Assembly: GCA_028277745.1 (NCBI GenBank) | Contig: JANQFR010000026.1 | Span: 1-64,000 of the forward strand | Direction of reading: 5' to 3' | Length of the DNA: 64,000 nucleotides | From: Phycisphaeraceae bacterium | Lineage (GTDB): Bacteria > Planctomycetota > Phycisphaerae > Phycisphaerales > Phycisphaeraceae | Part shown: in pieces, positions 16,401-26,739 of the stretch | Position numbering within the stretch: position 1 is the stretch's first letter | Layout of the letters: each line of letters starts with the position of its first letter | Program-made: the position numbers and the translations under genes | Notes under the pieces: generated by a model | The model's database searches: none | What the model was told of the DNA's origin: nothing | What the model saw: the letters and a program-made list of their open reading frames with translations, nothing else

Positions 16401-17425
16401 CCCGACGCAAGCCGCCCCGCCCCGCCGGCGTCGCCATCGCCGGCACCGGCATGGCTGTCCCCGACAAGCTTGTCACCAACGATGACCTGGCCCAGCTCGT
16501 CGACACCGACGACGAGTGGATTGTCCAGCGCACCGGCATCCGCACCCGGTACCTGGCGGACAACGGCGTCAAGACCTCCGACCTCGCCGCCAAGGCCACC
16601 CGCCAGGCCCTCGACAACGCCGGCCTCCAGCCCGAAGACCTGGACCTGCTGATCTGCGCCACTATGACGCCCGACGTCATCTGCCCCGCCACCTCCTGCA
16701 GGGTCGTGCGGAAGATCGGCGCCATCCCCTGCGGCGCGTTCGACATCAACATCGCCTGCACCGGCTTCGTCGCCGCCCTGGGCATGGCGTCCAACGCCGT
16801 CGAGTCGGGCCAGTACCGCCATGTCGCCCTGCTCGGCGCCGACTGCCTGAGCACCATCGTCAACTGGGAGGACCGCCGCACCTGCATCCTCTTCGGCGAC
16901 GCCGCGTCCTGCGCCATCCTCAGCCCGTGCGACGATGAAAACCGCGGCAGCCTGTACCAGGCCCTCGGCTCCGACGCCGAGCGCGGCGAGGCCCTGTTCG
17001 TCCCCCGCGACGAGTCGGACATCCCTCCCTGCGTCGACGCCTCGACCACCGAGAAGCCCGGCTGGAACGGCATGTACAACACCCTCCAGATGGACGGCCG
17101 CACGGTCTACAAGTTCGCCGTCAACATCCTCGCCGAGTCGGTCGAGAAGGCGATGGACGCCTGCGACATGACCGCCGACGACATCAAGATGGTGATCCCG
17201 CACCAGTCGAACATCCGCATGCTCCAGAGCAGCTGGAAGCGGCTGGGCTTCCCCGAAGACAAGATCAGCGTCAATATCGACCGCTTCGGCAACACGTCAG
17301 CCGCCAGCGCCGGCATCTGCCTCCACGAGTGCATCACCCAGGGGGCCGTGGCGCCGGGGGACCACCTGATTTTCGTCGCCCAGGGCGGCGGGCTATCGTG
17401 GGGCGCCAACCTGTGGCGACTGTAG
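16397..17425 (+). CDS. fabH: 3-oxoacyl-ACP synthase III (FabH)
   Basis: A 342-residue condensing enzyme that starts fatty-acid synthesis by joining an acyl-CoA primer to malonyl-ACP. The catalytic triad is visible: Cys121 in NIACTGF, His269 in IPHQSN, and Asn299 in FGNTSAAS. The conserved EWIVQRTGIRTR segment sits near residues 40-51. The start overlaps plsX by 4 bp. Residues before about 10 are a short basic, proline-rich extension (TRRKPPRPA). It is the second enzyme of the plsX-fabH-fabD-fabG-acpP-fabF cluster. Confidence 0.97.
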   Translation: MTRRKPPRPAGVAIAGTGMAVPDKLVTNDDLAQLVDTDDEWIVQRTGIRTRYLADNGVKTSDLAAKATRQALDNAGLQPEDLDLLICATMTPDVICPATSCRVVRKIGAIPCGAFDINIACTGFVAALGMASNAVESGQYRHVALLGADCLSTIVNWEDRRTCILFGDAASCAILSPCDDENRGSLYQALGSDAERGEALFVPRDESDIPPCVDASTTEKPGWNGMYNTLQMDGRTVYKFAVNILAESVEKAMDACDMTADDIKMVIPHQSNIRMLQSSWKRLGFPEDKISVNIDRFGNTSAASAGICLHECITQGAVAPGDHLIFVAQGGGLSWGANLWRL

Positions 17426-17462
17426 GCCGCAAGACCGCTCCGTCCCTGCATCGAAACGATTC

Positions 17463-18398
17463 ATGACTGACACCGCTTCAACATCCTGCTTCATCCTCTG
17501 CCCGGGCCAGGGCGCCCAGCACGTCGGGATGGCCCGTGAATGGTTCGACCAATTCCCGGTCGCCGCCCAGACCTTCGCGGCCGCGGACGAGACGCTGGGG
17601 TTCAAGCTCAGCGAGGTCTGCTTCAGCGGCCCGGAAGAACGGCTCCACCGGACCGACGTCGCCCAGGCCGCGATCTACACCGCCTCGGCGGCGTGTTACC
17701 AGGCGCTGGTCGAGTCCGAACAACTGGGGCCGATCGAGGCGGCGGCGGGGCTGAGCCTCGGCGAGTTCACCGCCTTGCACCTGGCCGGGGCGTTCAGCTT
17801 CGTGGACGGGCTCAAGCTGGTCCGCCTGCGCGGCGAGGCGATGCAGGACGCCGCCGACGCCGCCGAATCGTCGATGGTGGCGGTCACCGGCGACGTGAGC
17901 GAAGAGCAGATCAACGAGTTGTGCGACGAGGCGCGGGGCGAGGGGGTGCTCGTGCCGGCCAACTTCAACTCGCCCATGCAAGTGGTGGTCAGCGGCAGCC
18001 TCGACGCCTGCGAGCGGGCGGTGGCCGTCGCCAGCGAGATGGGCTTCAAGCCGACGCCGCTGACCGTCGCCGGGGCGTTCCACTCGCCGATCATGAAGCC
18101 GGCGGCGGACCGCCTCGCCGCGGCGCTGGACCAGGTGGCGTGGAGCCCGCCTCGGGCGCCGGTGGTGTCGAATGTCACCGCGGAGCCGCACGAGGCCGAC
18201 GACATCGAGTCGATCAAACGCCGGCTGGTCGAACAGCTGACCCACCCGGTGCGGTGGACCCAGTCGATGCAGTGGGCCGCGCGCGAGCACGCCGGCCGCC
18301 GTTTCGTCGAACTCGCCCCGGGCAAGGTGCTCACCGGCCTGATGCGGCGGATCGACCGGTCCGTCAAGCCCGACAACTTCGCCGTCCCGAAAGGCTGA
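17463..18398 (+). CDS. fabD: Malonyl-CoA:ACP transacylase (FabD)
   Basis: A 311-residue protein with the FabD layout: CPGQGAQHVGMA near residue 13, the nucleophile Ser98 in GLSLGEF, and His207 in AGAFHSP. It loads malonate from CoA onto ACP for chain extension. It lies 37 bp after fabH and 4 bp before fabG, in standard order for a type II fatty-acid operon. Start ATG at 17463; length is normal for the family. Confidence 0.97.
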   Translation: MTDTASTSCFILCPGQGAQHVGMAREWFDQFPVAAQTFAAADETLGFKLSEVCFSGPEERLHRTDVAQAAIYTASAACYQALVESEQLGPIEAAAGLSLGEFTALHLAGAFSFVDGLKLVRLRGEAMQDAADAAESSMVAVTGDVSEEQINELCDEARGEGVLVPANFNSPMQVVVSGSLDACERAVAVASEMGFKPTPLTVAGAFHSPIMKPAADRLAAALDQVAWSPPRAPVVSNVTAEPHEADDIESIKRRLVEQLTHPVRWTQSMQWAAREHAGRRFVELAPGKVLTGLMRRIDRSVKPDNFAVPKG

Positions 18399-18402
18399 AC
18401 CG

Positions 18403-19152
18403 ATGGCAGAGAAAACCCAACAGCGTGTCGCGATCGTGACCGGCGCCTCCCGAGGCATCGGCGAGGCGATCGCCCGGTCCCTGGGGGAGCAGGGCCGCCA
18501 CGTCGTGTGCGTGGCCCGCAACGCGGAGAAGCTCGACGCGGTGGCCAAGGCGATCACCGACGCCGGGGGCCACGCCTCGGTGAAGACCTGCGACATGTCC
18601 GACCACACCGCGGTCGGCGCCCTGATCGACACCGTCGCCGACGAGCACGGCCGGCTGGACATCCTGATCAACAACGCCGGCATCACCCGCGACAACCTGA
18701 TGCTCCGAATGAGCGACGCCGAATGGGACGAGGTGATGCAGACCAACCTCCGGGGCGTGTTTATTGCTTGCCGGGCGGCGCTTCGGCCGATGATGCGGGG
18801 CAAGTGGGGCCGGATCGTTAATATCAGCTCGGTCTCGGCCCTGGTCGGCAACGCGGGGCAGGGCAACTACGCCGCCGCCAAGGCCGCGGTGATCGCCCTG
18901 ACCAAGTCGATCGCCAAGGAGATGGGCGGCAAGAACATTACCGCCAACGCGGTGTGCCCCGGGTTTATCGAGACCGACATGACCGATGTGCTGCCGGCGT
19001 CGATCAAGGACAACGTCAAGAAGATCACCGCCCTGGGGCGGTTCGGAAAACCCCAGGAAATCGCGGCCGCGGCCGCGTATCTGGCGTCGGAAGAGGCCGG
19101 TTACACCACCGGCCAGGTCATCACCGTCGACGGCGGGATGACGATGTGTTAG
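18403..19152 (+). CDS. fabG: 3-oxoacyl-ACP reductase (FabG)
   Basis: A 249-residue short-chain dehydrogenase. The NADPH-binding TGASRGIG motif is at residues 13-20, NNAGITRDNLMLRM near 90-103, and the catalytic Ser143, Tyr156 (YAAAK) and Lys160 are in place. The C-terminal GQVITVDGGM is typical of FabG. It reduces 3-oxoacyl-ACP in each elongation round. It begins 4 bp after the fabD stop. A 149-bp gap to acpP follows. Confidence 0.97.
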   Translation: MAEKTQQRVAIVTGASRGIGEAIARSLGEQGRHVVCVARNAEKLDAVAKAITDAGGHASVKTCDMSDHTAVGALIDTVADEHGRLDILINNAGITRDNLMLRMSDAEWDEVMQTNLRGVFIACRAALRPMMRGKWGRIVNISSVSALVGNAGQGNYAAAKAAVIALTKSIAKEMGGKNITANAVCPGFIETDMTDVLPASIKDNVKKITALGRFGKPQEIAAAAAYLASEEAGYTTGQVITVDGGMTMC

Positions 19153-19301
19153 ACGGCCGCCCCGCGTGGGCCGCCCGCGGACGGCGGAATCGCTGTGTTG
19201 GCGATTTGTGAGAGCCGGCCCGCGACAGTATATTTCCGCGATAGGCCCAGTCGGCCCATACCGCGCATCCCCCCTGCCCCGCAGGACGTTAGGAGAACCT
19301 C

Positions 19302-19553
19302 ATGGAAGAAAAAGAGATCGAAGAAAAGGTGATCGCCATCGTCGCCGAGCAGATGGGCGTCGACAAGGGCGAGATCAATCGCGACACCAATTTCGTGAAT
19401 GATCTCAACGCCGACAGCCTCGACACGGTGGAACTCGTCATGGAGTTCGAGGACGAATTCGAGACCTCGATCCCCGACGAGGAGGCCGAGAAGATCCAGA
19501 CCGTCGGCCAGGCCATCGATTTCATCAAGAATTTCATGGAACAGAACAAGTGA
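19302..19553 (+). CDS. acpP: Acyl carrier protein
   Basis: An 83-residue acidic protein with the phosphopantetheine attachment site [17 protein letters not shown]; Ser39 is the modified residue. It is preceded by AGGAG at good spacing. Length and charge are typical of AcpP. The 149-bp gap from fabG could hold an additional promoter, as acpP is commonly expressed more strongly than its neighbours; I see no clear hexamers there. Confidence 0.97.
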   Translation: MEEKEIEEKVIAIVAEQMGVDKGEINRDTNFVNDLNADSLDTVELVMEFEDEFETSIPDEEAEKIQTVGQAIDFIKNFMEQNK

Positions 19554-19669
19554 CGCGACCCGTCGCGCCGCTCCGGCCGGTCGTCGCCTCAACGGGCGAC
19601 GCCTAGCCTTCCTTCTCCTCCCGATGCGCTTCGCCCCGCGGCGATCGACGCATCCCTGATTCACAGACC

Positions 19670-20908
19670 ATGAGTAGACGACGCGTCGTGATCACCGGGC
19701 TCGGCTGGACCACCAGTCTCGGGCACTCCGTCCCCGAAGTGTGGGGCAAGCTGCTGGACGGGGTCAGCGGCATCAGCCCGATCACCAAGTTCGACACCGA
19801 ACGCTACTCCACCAAGTTCGGCGGGCAGATCACCGGCTGGACCGCCCCCAATGTGGAGGCCCGGGTCGCCAAGCGGCTCGACAAGTTCGCTCAGTACGCG
19901 ATCAACGCCTCCGTCGATGCGGTCAACGACGCCGGCCTCGACTTCTCTCAGGAAAACCCTTACCGCTGCGGCGCCATCATCGGCTCGGGCATCGGCGGCA
20001 TGGAGGAGTTCGAAGCCGGCTACGCCAAGCTGCTGCAGAAGGGCCCCGAACGCGTCAGCCCGTTCATGGTCCCGAAGCTGATGTGTAACGCCGGGTGCGG
20101 CAACGTCTCCATCCACTACGGGCTCAAGGGCCCGAACTTCGCCACCACCACCGCCTGCGCCTCGGCCGCCCACGCCATCGGCGAGGCCACCGAGGCCATC
20201 CGCAACGACGCGGCCGACATCGTCATCTCCGGCGGCACCGAGGCCGCCCTGACCCCCCTGGGGCTCGCCTGCTTTATCGCCCTGCGGGCCCTCTCCAGCC
20301 GCAACGACGACCCCGCCGCCGCGTCACGCCCGTTCGACAAGGACCGCGACGGCTTCGTCCTCGCCGAGGGCTGCGGCATCGTCGTCCTCGAGGAATACGA
20401 GCACGCAAAGGCCCGCGGGGCCGACATCTACTGCGAAGTCCTCGGCTATGGCCAGTCCGCCGACGGCACCCACATCACCGCGCCCGACGAAGAGGGCCGC
20501 GGCGCCGCGTACGCCATGGAATACGCCCTCCAGGACGCCGGGCACACCACCGCCGACGTCAACTACATCAACGCCCACGGCACCTCGACCGGCCTCGGCG
20601 ACGTCGCCGAAACCCGCGCCATCAAGCGGCTCTTCAAAGACGACGCCCACAACGGCCTGGCCGTGTCCTCCACCAAGTCCATGACCGGCCACACCCTCGG
20701 CGCTTCCGGCGGCATCGAGGCCGTCATCACCGCCAAGACCATCCAGACCGGCGACATCGCCCCCACCATCAACCTCCACGAGGCCGACGAAGAATGCGAC
20801 CTCGACTACGTTCCCAACACCGCCCGTCACGCCGACGTCAAGGTCGCCATGTCCAACTCCTTCGGCTTCGGCGGACACAATGTCGCGCTGGTGATGGGCA
20901 GGATTTAG
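19670..20908 (+). CDS. fabF: 3-oxoacyl-ACP synthase II (FabF)
   Basis: A 412-residue elongating ketosynthase. Active-site residues are Cys163 in TACASAAHAIGEA, His303 in NAHGTSTG and His341 in KSMTGHTLGASG, the Cys-His-His triad of KAS I/II. It condenses acyl-ACP with malonyl-ACP. It lies 116 bp downstream of acpP and is the last gene of the cluster; fabZ, fabI and acpS are not in the window. A palindromic repeat follows the stop. Confidence 0.97.
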   Translation: MSRRRVVITGLGWTTSLGHSVPEVWGKLLDGVSGISPITKFDTERYSTKFGGQITGWTAPNVEARVAKRLDKFAQYAINASVDAVNDAGLDFSQENPYRCGAIIGSGIGGMEEFEAGYAKLLQKGPERVSPFMVPKLMCNAGCGNVSIHYGLKGPNFATTTACASAAHAIGEATEAIRNDAADIVISGGTEAALTPLGLACFIALRALSSRNDDPAAASRPFDKDRDGFVLAEGCGIVVLEEYEHAKARGADIYCEVLGYGQSADGTHITAPDEEGRGAAYAMEYALQDAGHTTADVNYINAHGTSTGLGDVAETRAIKRLFKDDAHNGLAVSSTKSMTGHTLGASGGIEAVITAKTIQTGDIAPTINLHEADEECDLDYVPNTARHADVKVAMSNSFGFGGHNVALVMGRI

Positions 20909-20926
20909 CCCTGACGTCTGACCCCG

Positions 20927-20979
20927 TAGCCGGATCGCTACGCGATCCCGGTTCCCAGGGCCGCGTAGCGGCCCGGCTA
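20927..20979. repeat. Two-hairpin REP-like palindrome, copy B
   Basis: Same architecture as 10320-10370: TAGCCG and CGGCTA at the ends, a variable first arm GGATCGCTACGCGATCC, and the identical second arm GGGCCGCGTAGCGGCCC. The first arm differs in sequence from copy A but keeps perfect pairing. It lies between the convergent fabF and ychF genes and may serve as a bidirectional stop or mRNA-stabilising element. Confidence 0.75.
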
Positions 20980-20989
20980 TCCGTATGCC

Positions 20990-22078
20990 TCAAACGTTGA
21001 ACAGGAAATGGCAGACGTCGCCGTCCTGGACGACGTAGTCTTTCCCCTCCACCCGCATCTTGCCCGCCTCCCGGATCGCCTTCTCGCTCTTGTATTGCTC
21101 CAACTCGGGCACGGTGTACACCTCCGCCCGGATAAAGCCCCGCTCGAAATCGGTGTGGATCACGCCCGCCGCCTGGGGCGCCGTGGCGCCCACCGGGATC
21201 GTCCAGGCCCGGACCTCCTTCTCCCCGGCCGTGAAATAGCTCTGCAGCCCCAGCAGGTTGTACGCCGCCCGGGCCAGCACGTGCAGCGCCGGCTCAGCCA
21301 AGCCAACGTCTTCCAGCAGCTCGGCGCGATCGGCCTCATCCAACTCCGCCAGTTCCGCCTCCAGCTTCGCACAGACCGGCACCACCATCCCGCCCTCGCG
21401 GTCGGCCCGCTCCCGGACCGATTGCACGAACGGGTGCTCTCCCTGCAGGTCGTCTTCGCTGACGTTGGCCACGTAGAGCACTGGCTTGAGCGTGAGAAAG
21501 CCGAAGCTTTTGAGCTCCTTCGATTCCTCCTCGCTCAGGTCGATCCCGCGAAGGGGCGCTCCGCCGCCGAGCTTCTCGGCGCATCGTTCCAGAGCCGCCA
21601 GGCGTATCTTCGCCGCCTTGTCGCCCGTGCGCGCCGACCGTCTGGCTTTCTCAATGCCCGACTCGGCCGTCGCCAGGTCGGCCAGCATGAGTTCAGTGTC
21701 GATGGTCTCGATATCACGGATGGGGTCGACCTCGCCGTCGACGTGGGTGACGTCGTGGTCGTCGAAGCACCGCACGACGTGAAGGATCGCGTCCACATCG
21801 CGGATGTGGGACAGGAACTTGTTGCCCAGCCCCTCGCCTTCGGAGGCGCCGCGGACGATGCCCGCGATGTCGACCAGCCTCAACGCCGCGGGGATCAGCT
21901 TCTGGGGGGGGATGTACTGGGTGATGACCTCGAGCCGCGGGTCAGGGACGGACACCACGCCGACGTTGGGCTCGATGGTGCAGAACGGGTAGTTCTCGCT
22001 GGCGATCCCTGCCGCGGTCAGCGCGTTGAACAGGGTGGACTTGCCCACGTTTGGTAGACCGACGATTCCTGCTTCCAT
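20990..22078 (-). CDS. ychF: Ribosome-binding ATPase YchF
   Basis: The ATG at 22078 gives 362 residues, the usual YchF length. The P-loop GLPNVGKST sits at residues 7-15, directly after the start, and [21 protein letters not shown] gives the switch and G3 regions. ANVSED carries the NxxE motif that makes this Obg-family member prefer ATP to GTP. The C-terminal TGS domain ends with [20 protein letters not shown]. The protein is linked to ribosome function and oxidative-stress response. An in-frame upstream extension to 22288 is proline-rich and not part of the gene. It is divergent from gyrA. Confidence 0.97.
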   Translation of the reverse strand: MEAGIVGLPNVGKSTLFNALTAAGIASENYPFCTIEPNVGVVSVPDPRLEVITQYIPPQKLIPAALRLVDIAGIVRGASEGEGLGNKFLSHIRDVDAILHVVRCFDDHDVTHVDGEVDPIRDIETIDTELMLADLATAESGIEKARRSARTGDKAAKIRLAALERCAEKLGGGAPLRGIDLSEEESKELKSFGFLTLKPVLYVANVSEDDLQGEHPFVQSVRERADREGGMVVPVCAKLEAELAELDEADRAELLEDVGLAEPALHVLARAAYNLLGLQSYFTAGEKEVRAWTIPVGATAPQAAGVIHTDFERGFIRAEVYTVPELEQYKSEKAIREAGKMRVEGKDYVVQDGDVCHFLFNV

Positions 22079-22253
22079 AGGGCGGGGATTATAGAGAGAC
22101 GGCCCGGGTCTTGCCGCGGGAAACGCCCCGATCGGGACGGCGATTGGGGGGGGCGGCGAGGGAGGGCGCCGGCCTGCATGAGCGGGCTCGGTGAGGTACA
22201 ATATGTGTTTCCCCGCACGCCGCTTACGCCGCCGCAGGAGGCCGCCCCGCCCG

Positions 22254-24851
22254 ATGAGTGACCAGCCCGATCCGATGAATCCCGACACGCCCGACGCCCC
22301 CGTCCCCGAGGGCCGGACACAGGACCTGGCGATTGAGCAGGAGCTGGCGGAGAGCTATCTCACCTACGCGATGTCGACGATCGTCGACCGGGCGCTGCCG
22401 GACGTGCGCGACGGGCTCAAGCCCTCGCAGCGCCGCATCCTCGTGGCGATGAACGACCTGAACCTGCGGCCCAGCAGCAAGCACCGCAAGTGCGCCAAGA
22501 TCGCCGGGGACACGTCGGGCAACTACCACCCCCACGGCGAGGCGACGATCTACCCCACCCTGGTCAACATGGGCCAGGATTGGAAGATGCGGCACGTCCT
22601 GGTGGCCAAGCAGGGCAACTTCGGATCCATCGATCCTGACCCGCCGGCGGCGATGCGGTACACCGAGGCCCGGATGGCCGGCCCCGCGGCGGACATGCTG
22701 GACGACCTCAAGCTCGACACCGTCGACTGGCAGGAAAACTACGACGGGACCCGCGACGAGCCCAGGGTCCTGCCCTCGAAATTCCCCAACCTGCTGGTCA
22801 ACGGCGCGACCGGCATCGCGGTGGGCATGGCGACGTCCATGGCGCCCCACAACCTCGGCGAGGTGTGCGACGCCATCCACGCGGTGATCGACGATCCCCA
22901 GATCGACCTGATGGGGCTGCTGCAGATCATGCCCGGCCCCGACTTCCCGACCGGCGGGATGATCATGGGCAAGCGCGGCATCGCCGAGGCCTACGCCCGG
23001 GGCCGCGGCCGGATCACCGTCCGGGCCAAGGTCGAGCACGAGCAGACCCGCAGCGGCAAGGACCTGCTGGTCGTCAAGGAGATCCCGTACCAGATCACCA
23101 AGAACGCGGGAATCATCGAGAAGATCGTCCAGCTGCGCAAAGCCGACAAGCTGACCGACATCAGCAACATCGTGGACGAGTCGAGCAACCGCGGCGGTAT
23201 GCGGGTGGTGATCGAGCTGAAGCGCGGGGCGGACCCGGGCGTGGTCGAGAACCAGCTCTACCAGATGACGCCGCTGCAGTCGACGTTCAGCATCATCAAT
23301 ATCGCGCTGGTCAAGGGGCAGCCCCGGACACTGGCGTTGAAAGAGTTGATCGAGCTTTTCATCGAGCACCGCGTCGACGTGATCCGCCGGCGGACCGCCT
23401 ACCGCCTGCGCCAGGCCCAGCAGGAAGCCCACCGCATCGAAGGCCTGATCTACGCGGTGTGCGATATCGATGAGGTCATCCGCCTGATCCGGTCGAGCAG
23501 GACGCGGGAAGAGGCGATCGAGCGGCTGATGCAGCGCGGCTTCCGGATCCCGCCGGACCACCCCCAGGCGCCGAGCATCCCCCAGCGGCTGCGCGACGCG
23601 TCGGCCGAGAACGATGTCTTCCTCTCACGCACGCAGGCCGAGGCGATCGGTCGGCTCCAGCTGATCCAACTGGTGGGCCTTGAGATCGAGACACTGGTGA
23701 GCAACTACGCCAAGCTGCTGGAGCAGATCGAGGAGTACGAAGCGATCCTCGCGGACGACCAGCGGGTGCTGCAGATCATCAAGGACGAGACCGCCGAGAT
23801 CAAACACAAGTACGCCAACCCCCGCCGCACGATCATTGACGCCTCCGAGGCCGGCGACCTGGACATGGGCGACCTGACGCCGGTCGAGCAGGTGGTTGTC
23901 ACGATCACGCACGAGGGGTACGTCAAGCGCCTCCCGGCGGATCAGTACCGGGTGCAGAACCGCGGCGGCCGGGGCGTGATCGGGGCCAAATCGAAAGACG
24001 ACGATTTCACCGAGCACGTGTTCGTCGCGTCGACGCACGACGACCTGCTCTGCTTCACCGATACCGGCCGGGTGTTCAAGATCAAGGTGTACCAGATCCC
24101 CGAGGGCGCCCGGACCACCAAGGGGCGGGCGATCGTCAACCTGATCAACCTGCAGCCGAGTGAACGGGTCCGCGAGTTCATGCCGATTGCGGATTTCGAG
24201 AAAAGCGAAGACTACCTGCTTTTCGCGACCGCGAACGGGCTCGTGAAGCGGTCGGCGCTCAAGGATTACAAGAACGTCCATTCGGGCGGGCTGATCGCGG
24301 TGAACCTGCGTGACGGCGACGCCCTGATCGGCGTGATCTGCACCGGCGGCAACGACCACGTGATCCTCGGCACCGCCAACGGCATGGCGATCCGCTTCAA
24401 CGAGAACGATGCGCGGGTCATGGGCCGCAACGCGTCGGGCGTCAAGGGCATCGGCCTCGGTCATGACGACCAGGTGGTCGGACTGGTCCGGGTGCCCGAC
24501 GGCGTGGAGGCGGACCTGCTGACCGTCACCGAGCAGGGCTACGGCAAACGCACGCCGACCGACGAGTACCTCGTCCAGCCCGAAAACGGCGAACCCCGCC
24601 CCCAGTCGCGCGGCGGCAAGGGGCGGCGCGACATGAAAACCAAGAACGGCCGGGTCGTCGCCATCAAACGCGTGGCCGAAGAAGACGACCTGATGCTGAT
24701 CACCGCCGCCGGCATGATCGTCCGCATCAACGCGGCCGCCGTCCGGCAGACCCGACGCGATTCGCAGGGCGTGCGCGTGATCAAGATCGTGCCCGGCGAC
24801 AAGCTCGTCGCCCTGGCGCGGGTCAAGGACACCAATGGAGACGAAACGTAG
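22254..24851 (+). CDS. gyrA: DNA gyrase subunit A
   Basis: The ATG at 22254 is preceded by AGGAGG, giving 865 residues; the frame is open further upstream but without ribosome-site support. The N-terminal winged-helix/tower part contains the DNA-cleaving Tyr136 in [10 protein letters not shown], and QGNFGSID precedes it. The C-terminal beta-pinwheel includes a GyrA-box-like QNRGGRG near nt 23955, favouring GyrA over ParC. In the quinolone-determining region the HPHG motif (92-95) is followed by EATIYP: positions equivalent to E. coli Ser83 and Asp87 are Ala97 and Pro101. gyrB is not adjacent. No stop or frameshift is seen. Confidence 0.96.
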   Translation: MSDQPDPMNPDTPDAPVPEGRTQDLAIEQELAESYLTYAMSTIVDRALPDVRDGLKPSQRRILVAMNDLNLRPSSKHRKCAKIAGDTSGNYHPHGEATIYPTLVNMGQDWKMRHVLVAKQGNFGSIDPDPPAAMRYTEARMAGPAADMLDDLKLDTVDWQENYDGTRDEPRVLPSKFPNLLVNGATGIAVGMATSMAPHNLGEVCDAIHAVIDDPQIDLMGLLQIMPGPDFPTGGMIMGKRGIAEAYARGRGRITVRAKVEHEQTRSGKDLLVVKEIPYQITKNAGIIEKIVQLRKADKLTDISNIVDESSNRGGMRVVIELKRGADPGVVENQLYQMTPLQSTFSIINIALVKGQPRTLALKELIELFIEHRVDVIRRRTAYRLRQAQQEAHRIEGLIYAVCDIDEVIRLIRSSRTREEAIERLMQRGFRIPPDHPQAPSIPQRLRDASAENDVFLSRTQAEAIGRLQLIQLVGLEIETLVSNYAKLLEQIEEYEAILADDQRVLQIIKDETAEIKHKYANPRRTIIDASEAGDLDMGDLTPVEQVVVTITHEGYVKRLPADQYRVQNRGGRGVIGAKSKDDDFTEHVFVASTHDDLLCFTDTGRVFKIKVYQIPEGARTTKGRAIVNLINLQPSERVREFMPIADFEKSEDYLLFATANGLVKRSALKDYKNVHSGGLIAVNLRDGDALIGVICTGGNDHVILGTANGMAIRFNENDARVMGRNASGVKGIGLGHDDQVVGLVRVPDGVEADLLTVTEQGYGKRTPTDEYLVQPENGEPRPQSRGGKGRRDMKTKNGRVVAIKRVAEEDDLMLITAAGMIVRINAAAVRQTRRDSQGVRVIKIVPGDKLVALARVKDTNGDET

Positions 24852-24960
24852 TTTGGACCGCGGGTAAGGGTGGACAGGCAATGGGTGACAACCCTCGCCA
24901 ACTTCATCAGGCCATCCCGCTGCTCGGCGGTCCCATCATTCCCGCGAAAGGCGATTGAGG

Positions 24961-25299
24961 ATGCCGATACAGAAGTGGTCGGATCGGATCTGGGTAGCGC
25001 AACTCGGCGATGAGCCCGGTTTCACCGAGGACCTCGACCAATTGCTCGAGAAAGTCCCCGTTCAGACGCCGATGCCGGACGTGGTGCTCGACATGTCGGG
25101 CGTGCGCCATCTCAACAGTTCCAACCTTTCCCACCTGCTGCGGGTCCGCAAGCTCATCATCGACAGCGAGACGCGGCTTCGGCTGGCCGGACCGAACGAC
25201 CATGTGTGGGCGCTGTTCCTGTCAACCGGCCTCGACAAGGTGTTTGATTTCACGTCAGACACCACCACCGCGCTGGCGGACCTGCAGATCGAATCCTGA
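24961..25299 (+). CDS. STAS-domain protein (anti-sigma factor antagonist-like)
   Basis: A 112-residue protein from the ATG at 24961 (a TTG two codons earlier is possible). The core VVLDMSGVRHLNSSNLSHLLRVRKLI matches the STAS phosphorylation loop of SpoIIAA/RsbV-like proteins, with Ser residues at the expected site. The last strand/helix reads STGLDKVFDF, also typical. Such proteins switch anti-sigma kinases in partner-switching regulation. No kinase or phosphatase gene lies nearby, so the partner is unknown. It follows gyrA by about 110 bp and converges with purD. Confidence 0.85.
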   Translation: MPIQKWSDRIWVAQLGDEPGFTEDLDQLLEKVPVQTPMPDVVLDMSGVRHLNSSNLSHLLRVRKLIIDSETRLRLAGPNDHVWALFLSTGLDKVFDFTSDTTTALADLQIES

Positions 25300-25322
25300 C
25301 CTGCGCCTCCCCCGGCCCGCGC

Positions 25323-26627
25323 TCACATAACACGGTAGCCGATGTCCCGGCGGAACCACGCGCCGTCGAACGAGATCTTCCCGCACGCCGCGTTCGCCTT
25401 CGCTTGGGCGGCTTTCAGGTCGTCCCCCATCGCGCAGACATTGAGCACGCGCCCGCCGGCCGTCACCAAACCGCCCTTGCCTTTGACGGTGCCCGCGTGA
25501 AACACCGCCACGCCCGGCTCGGCCTCGGCCTCCGCGATCCCGCGGATCACCTTCCCCTTCGCGTAGGCGTCGGGATATCCGCCGCTGGCCATGACCACGC
25601 AGCAGCAGCAGCGTTTGTCCCAGCTCAGGTCGACCTCGTCCAGCCGACCCTCGCACGTCGCCAGCATGATCTCCAGCAGGTCGCCCTTGAGCCGCATCAT
25701 CAGCGGCTGCACCTCCGGGTCTCCGAATCGGCAGTTGAACTCAATCACTTTCGGCCCGCCCGCGGTCAGCATCAGCCCCGCGTACAGCACCCCGCGGTAC
25801 GTCACCCCGTCCCGTCGCAACGCATCGACCGCCGCGACCAGGATGTCCCGCTCGATCTCGCTCATCAGCTTGTCGCTCACCAGCGGCGTCGGGCAATAGG
25901 CGCCCATGCCGCCCGTGTTCGGGCCGGTGTCGCCCTCCCCCGCCTGCTTGTGGTCCTGCGTCGGGTCGAGCACGAAGATGTTCCGCCCGTCCACTAACGC
26001 CAGGATCGACACCTCCTGTCCGACCATCTTTTCCTCGACCAGCACCGTGGCACCCGCGTCGCCAAAAACTTTGTCGACCAGGCACACCCGCAGCGCCGCC
26101 AGCGCCTCGTCCACCGTGTCACAGACGATCGCGCCCTTGCCCTTGGCCAGCCCGGTCGCCTTGACCACGACCGGCTCGTCACGCGCCTCGACGTACCGCG
26201 CCGCGGCCGCGTAATCAGTGAACGTCCGCGCGTCCGCCGTCGGGATCGACGCCGACTTCATGATCTGCTTGGCGAAGGCCTTGTCCGCCTCCAGCCGCGC
26301 CGCTTCCGCCCCGGGCCCGAACACCGCCCGGCCCGGGTGCTCGAGCCGGTCGGCCAGCCCCTCGGCGAGGGGGTTCTCCGGCCCGATCACGACCAGGCTG
26401 ATGTCGTTCTGCCGGCAGAAATAGTCGATCTCGTCCACGGTCTTGGTGTCCACCACATCGGCGTTGAGCGGCACGTTCTCGCCGACCGCGCCGGTCCCGC
26501 CATTGCCCGGCCCAAAATAGAGCCGGCCGCACCGCGGGGACTGCTTCAACTTCCAGCCCAACGCGTGCTCTCGCCCGCCCGAACCGATCACCAATACATG
26601 GACTTTGTCACTGCTTCGCTTCGACAT
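25323..26627 (-). CDS. purD: Phosphoribosylamine--glycine ligase
   Basis: The ATG at 26627 gives 434 residues; a GTG eight codons upstream is an alternative. The N-terminal VLVIGSGGREHALGWKL is the PurD signature, PENPLAEGLADRL follows, then the ATP-grasp region with VVKATGLAKGKGAIVC and GPNTGGMGAYCPTP, and VIEFNCRFGDPE near the ligand-binding core. PurD joins phosphoribosylamine and glycine in the second step of purine synthesis. It is convergent with the STAS gene and divergent from the mutarotase gene. Other pur genes are not adjacent. Confidence 0.96.
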   Translation of the reverse strand: MSKRSSDKVHVLVIGSGGREHALGWKLKQSPRCGRLYFGPGNGGTGAVGENVPLNADVVDTKTVDEIDYFCRQNDISLVVIGPENPLAEGLADRLEHPGRAVFGPGAEAARLEADKAFAKQIMKSASIPTADARTFTDYAAAARYVEARDEPVVVKATGLAKGKGAIVCDTVDEALAALRVCLVDKVFGDAGATVLVEEKMVGQEVSILALVDGRNIFVLDPTQDHKQAGEGDTGPNTGGMGAYCPTPLVSDKLMSEIERDILVAAVDALRRDGVTYRGVLYAGLMLTAGGPKVIEFNCRFGDPEVQPLMMRLKGDLLEIMLATCEGRLDEVDLSWDKRCCCCVVMASGGYPDAYAKGKVIRGIAEAEAEPGVAVFHAGTVKGKGGLVTAGGRVLNVCAMGDDLKAAQAKANAACGKISFDGAWFRRDIGYRVM

Positions 26628-26739
26628 AGGCCCGACAACATAGCGACTCACCGCTCAACCGGCGAATCCCGCTCCGACCTGCACCGTTGACGCCGTCGCC
26701 GTTTGCCCAGCCCCCACCCCTTCCGCTAACTTGCATGGC

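Noticed and set aside
20990-22288. Longer YchF with 70 extra N-terminal residues
   Set aside because: The P-loop must start a few residues after Met; the extension is proline/arginine-rich and extends into the upstream region of the divergent gyrA gene.
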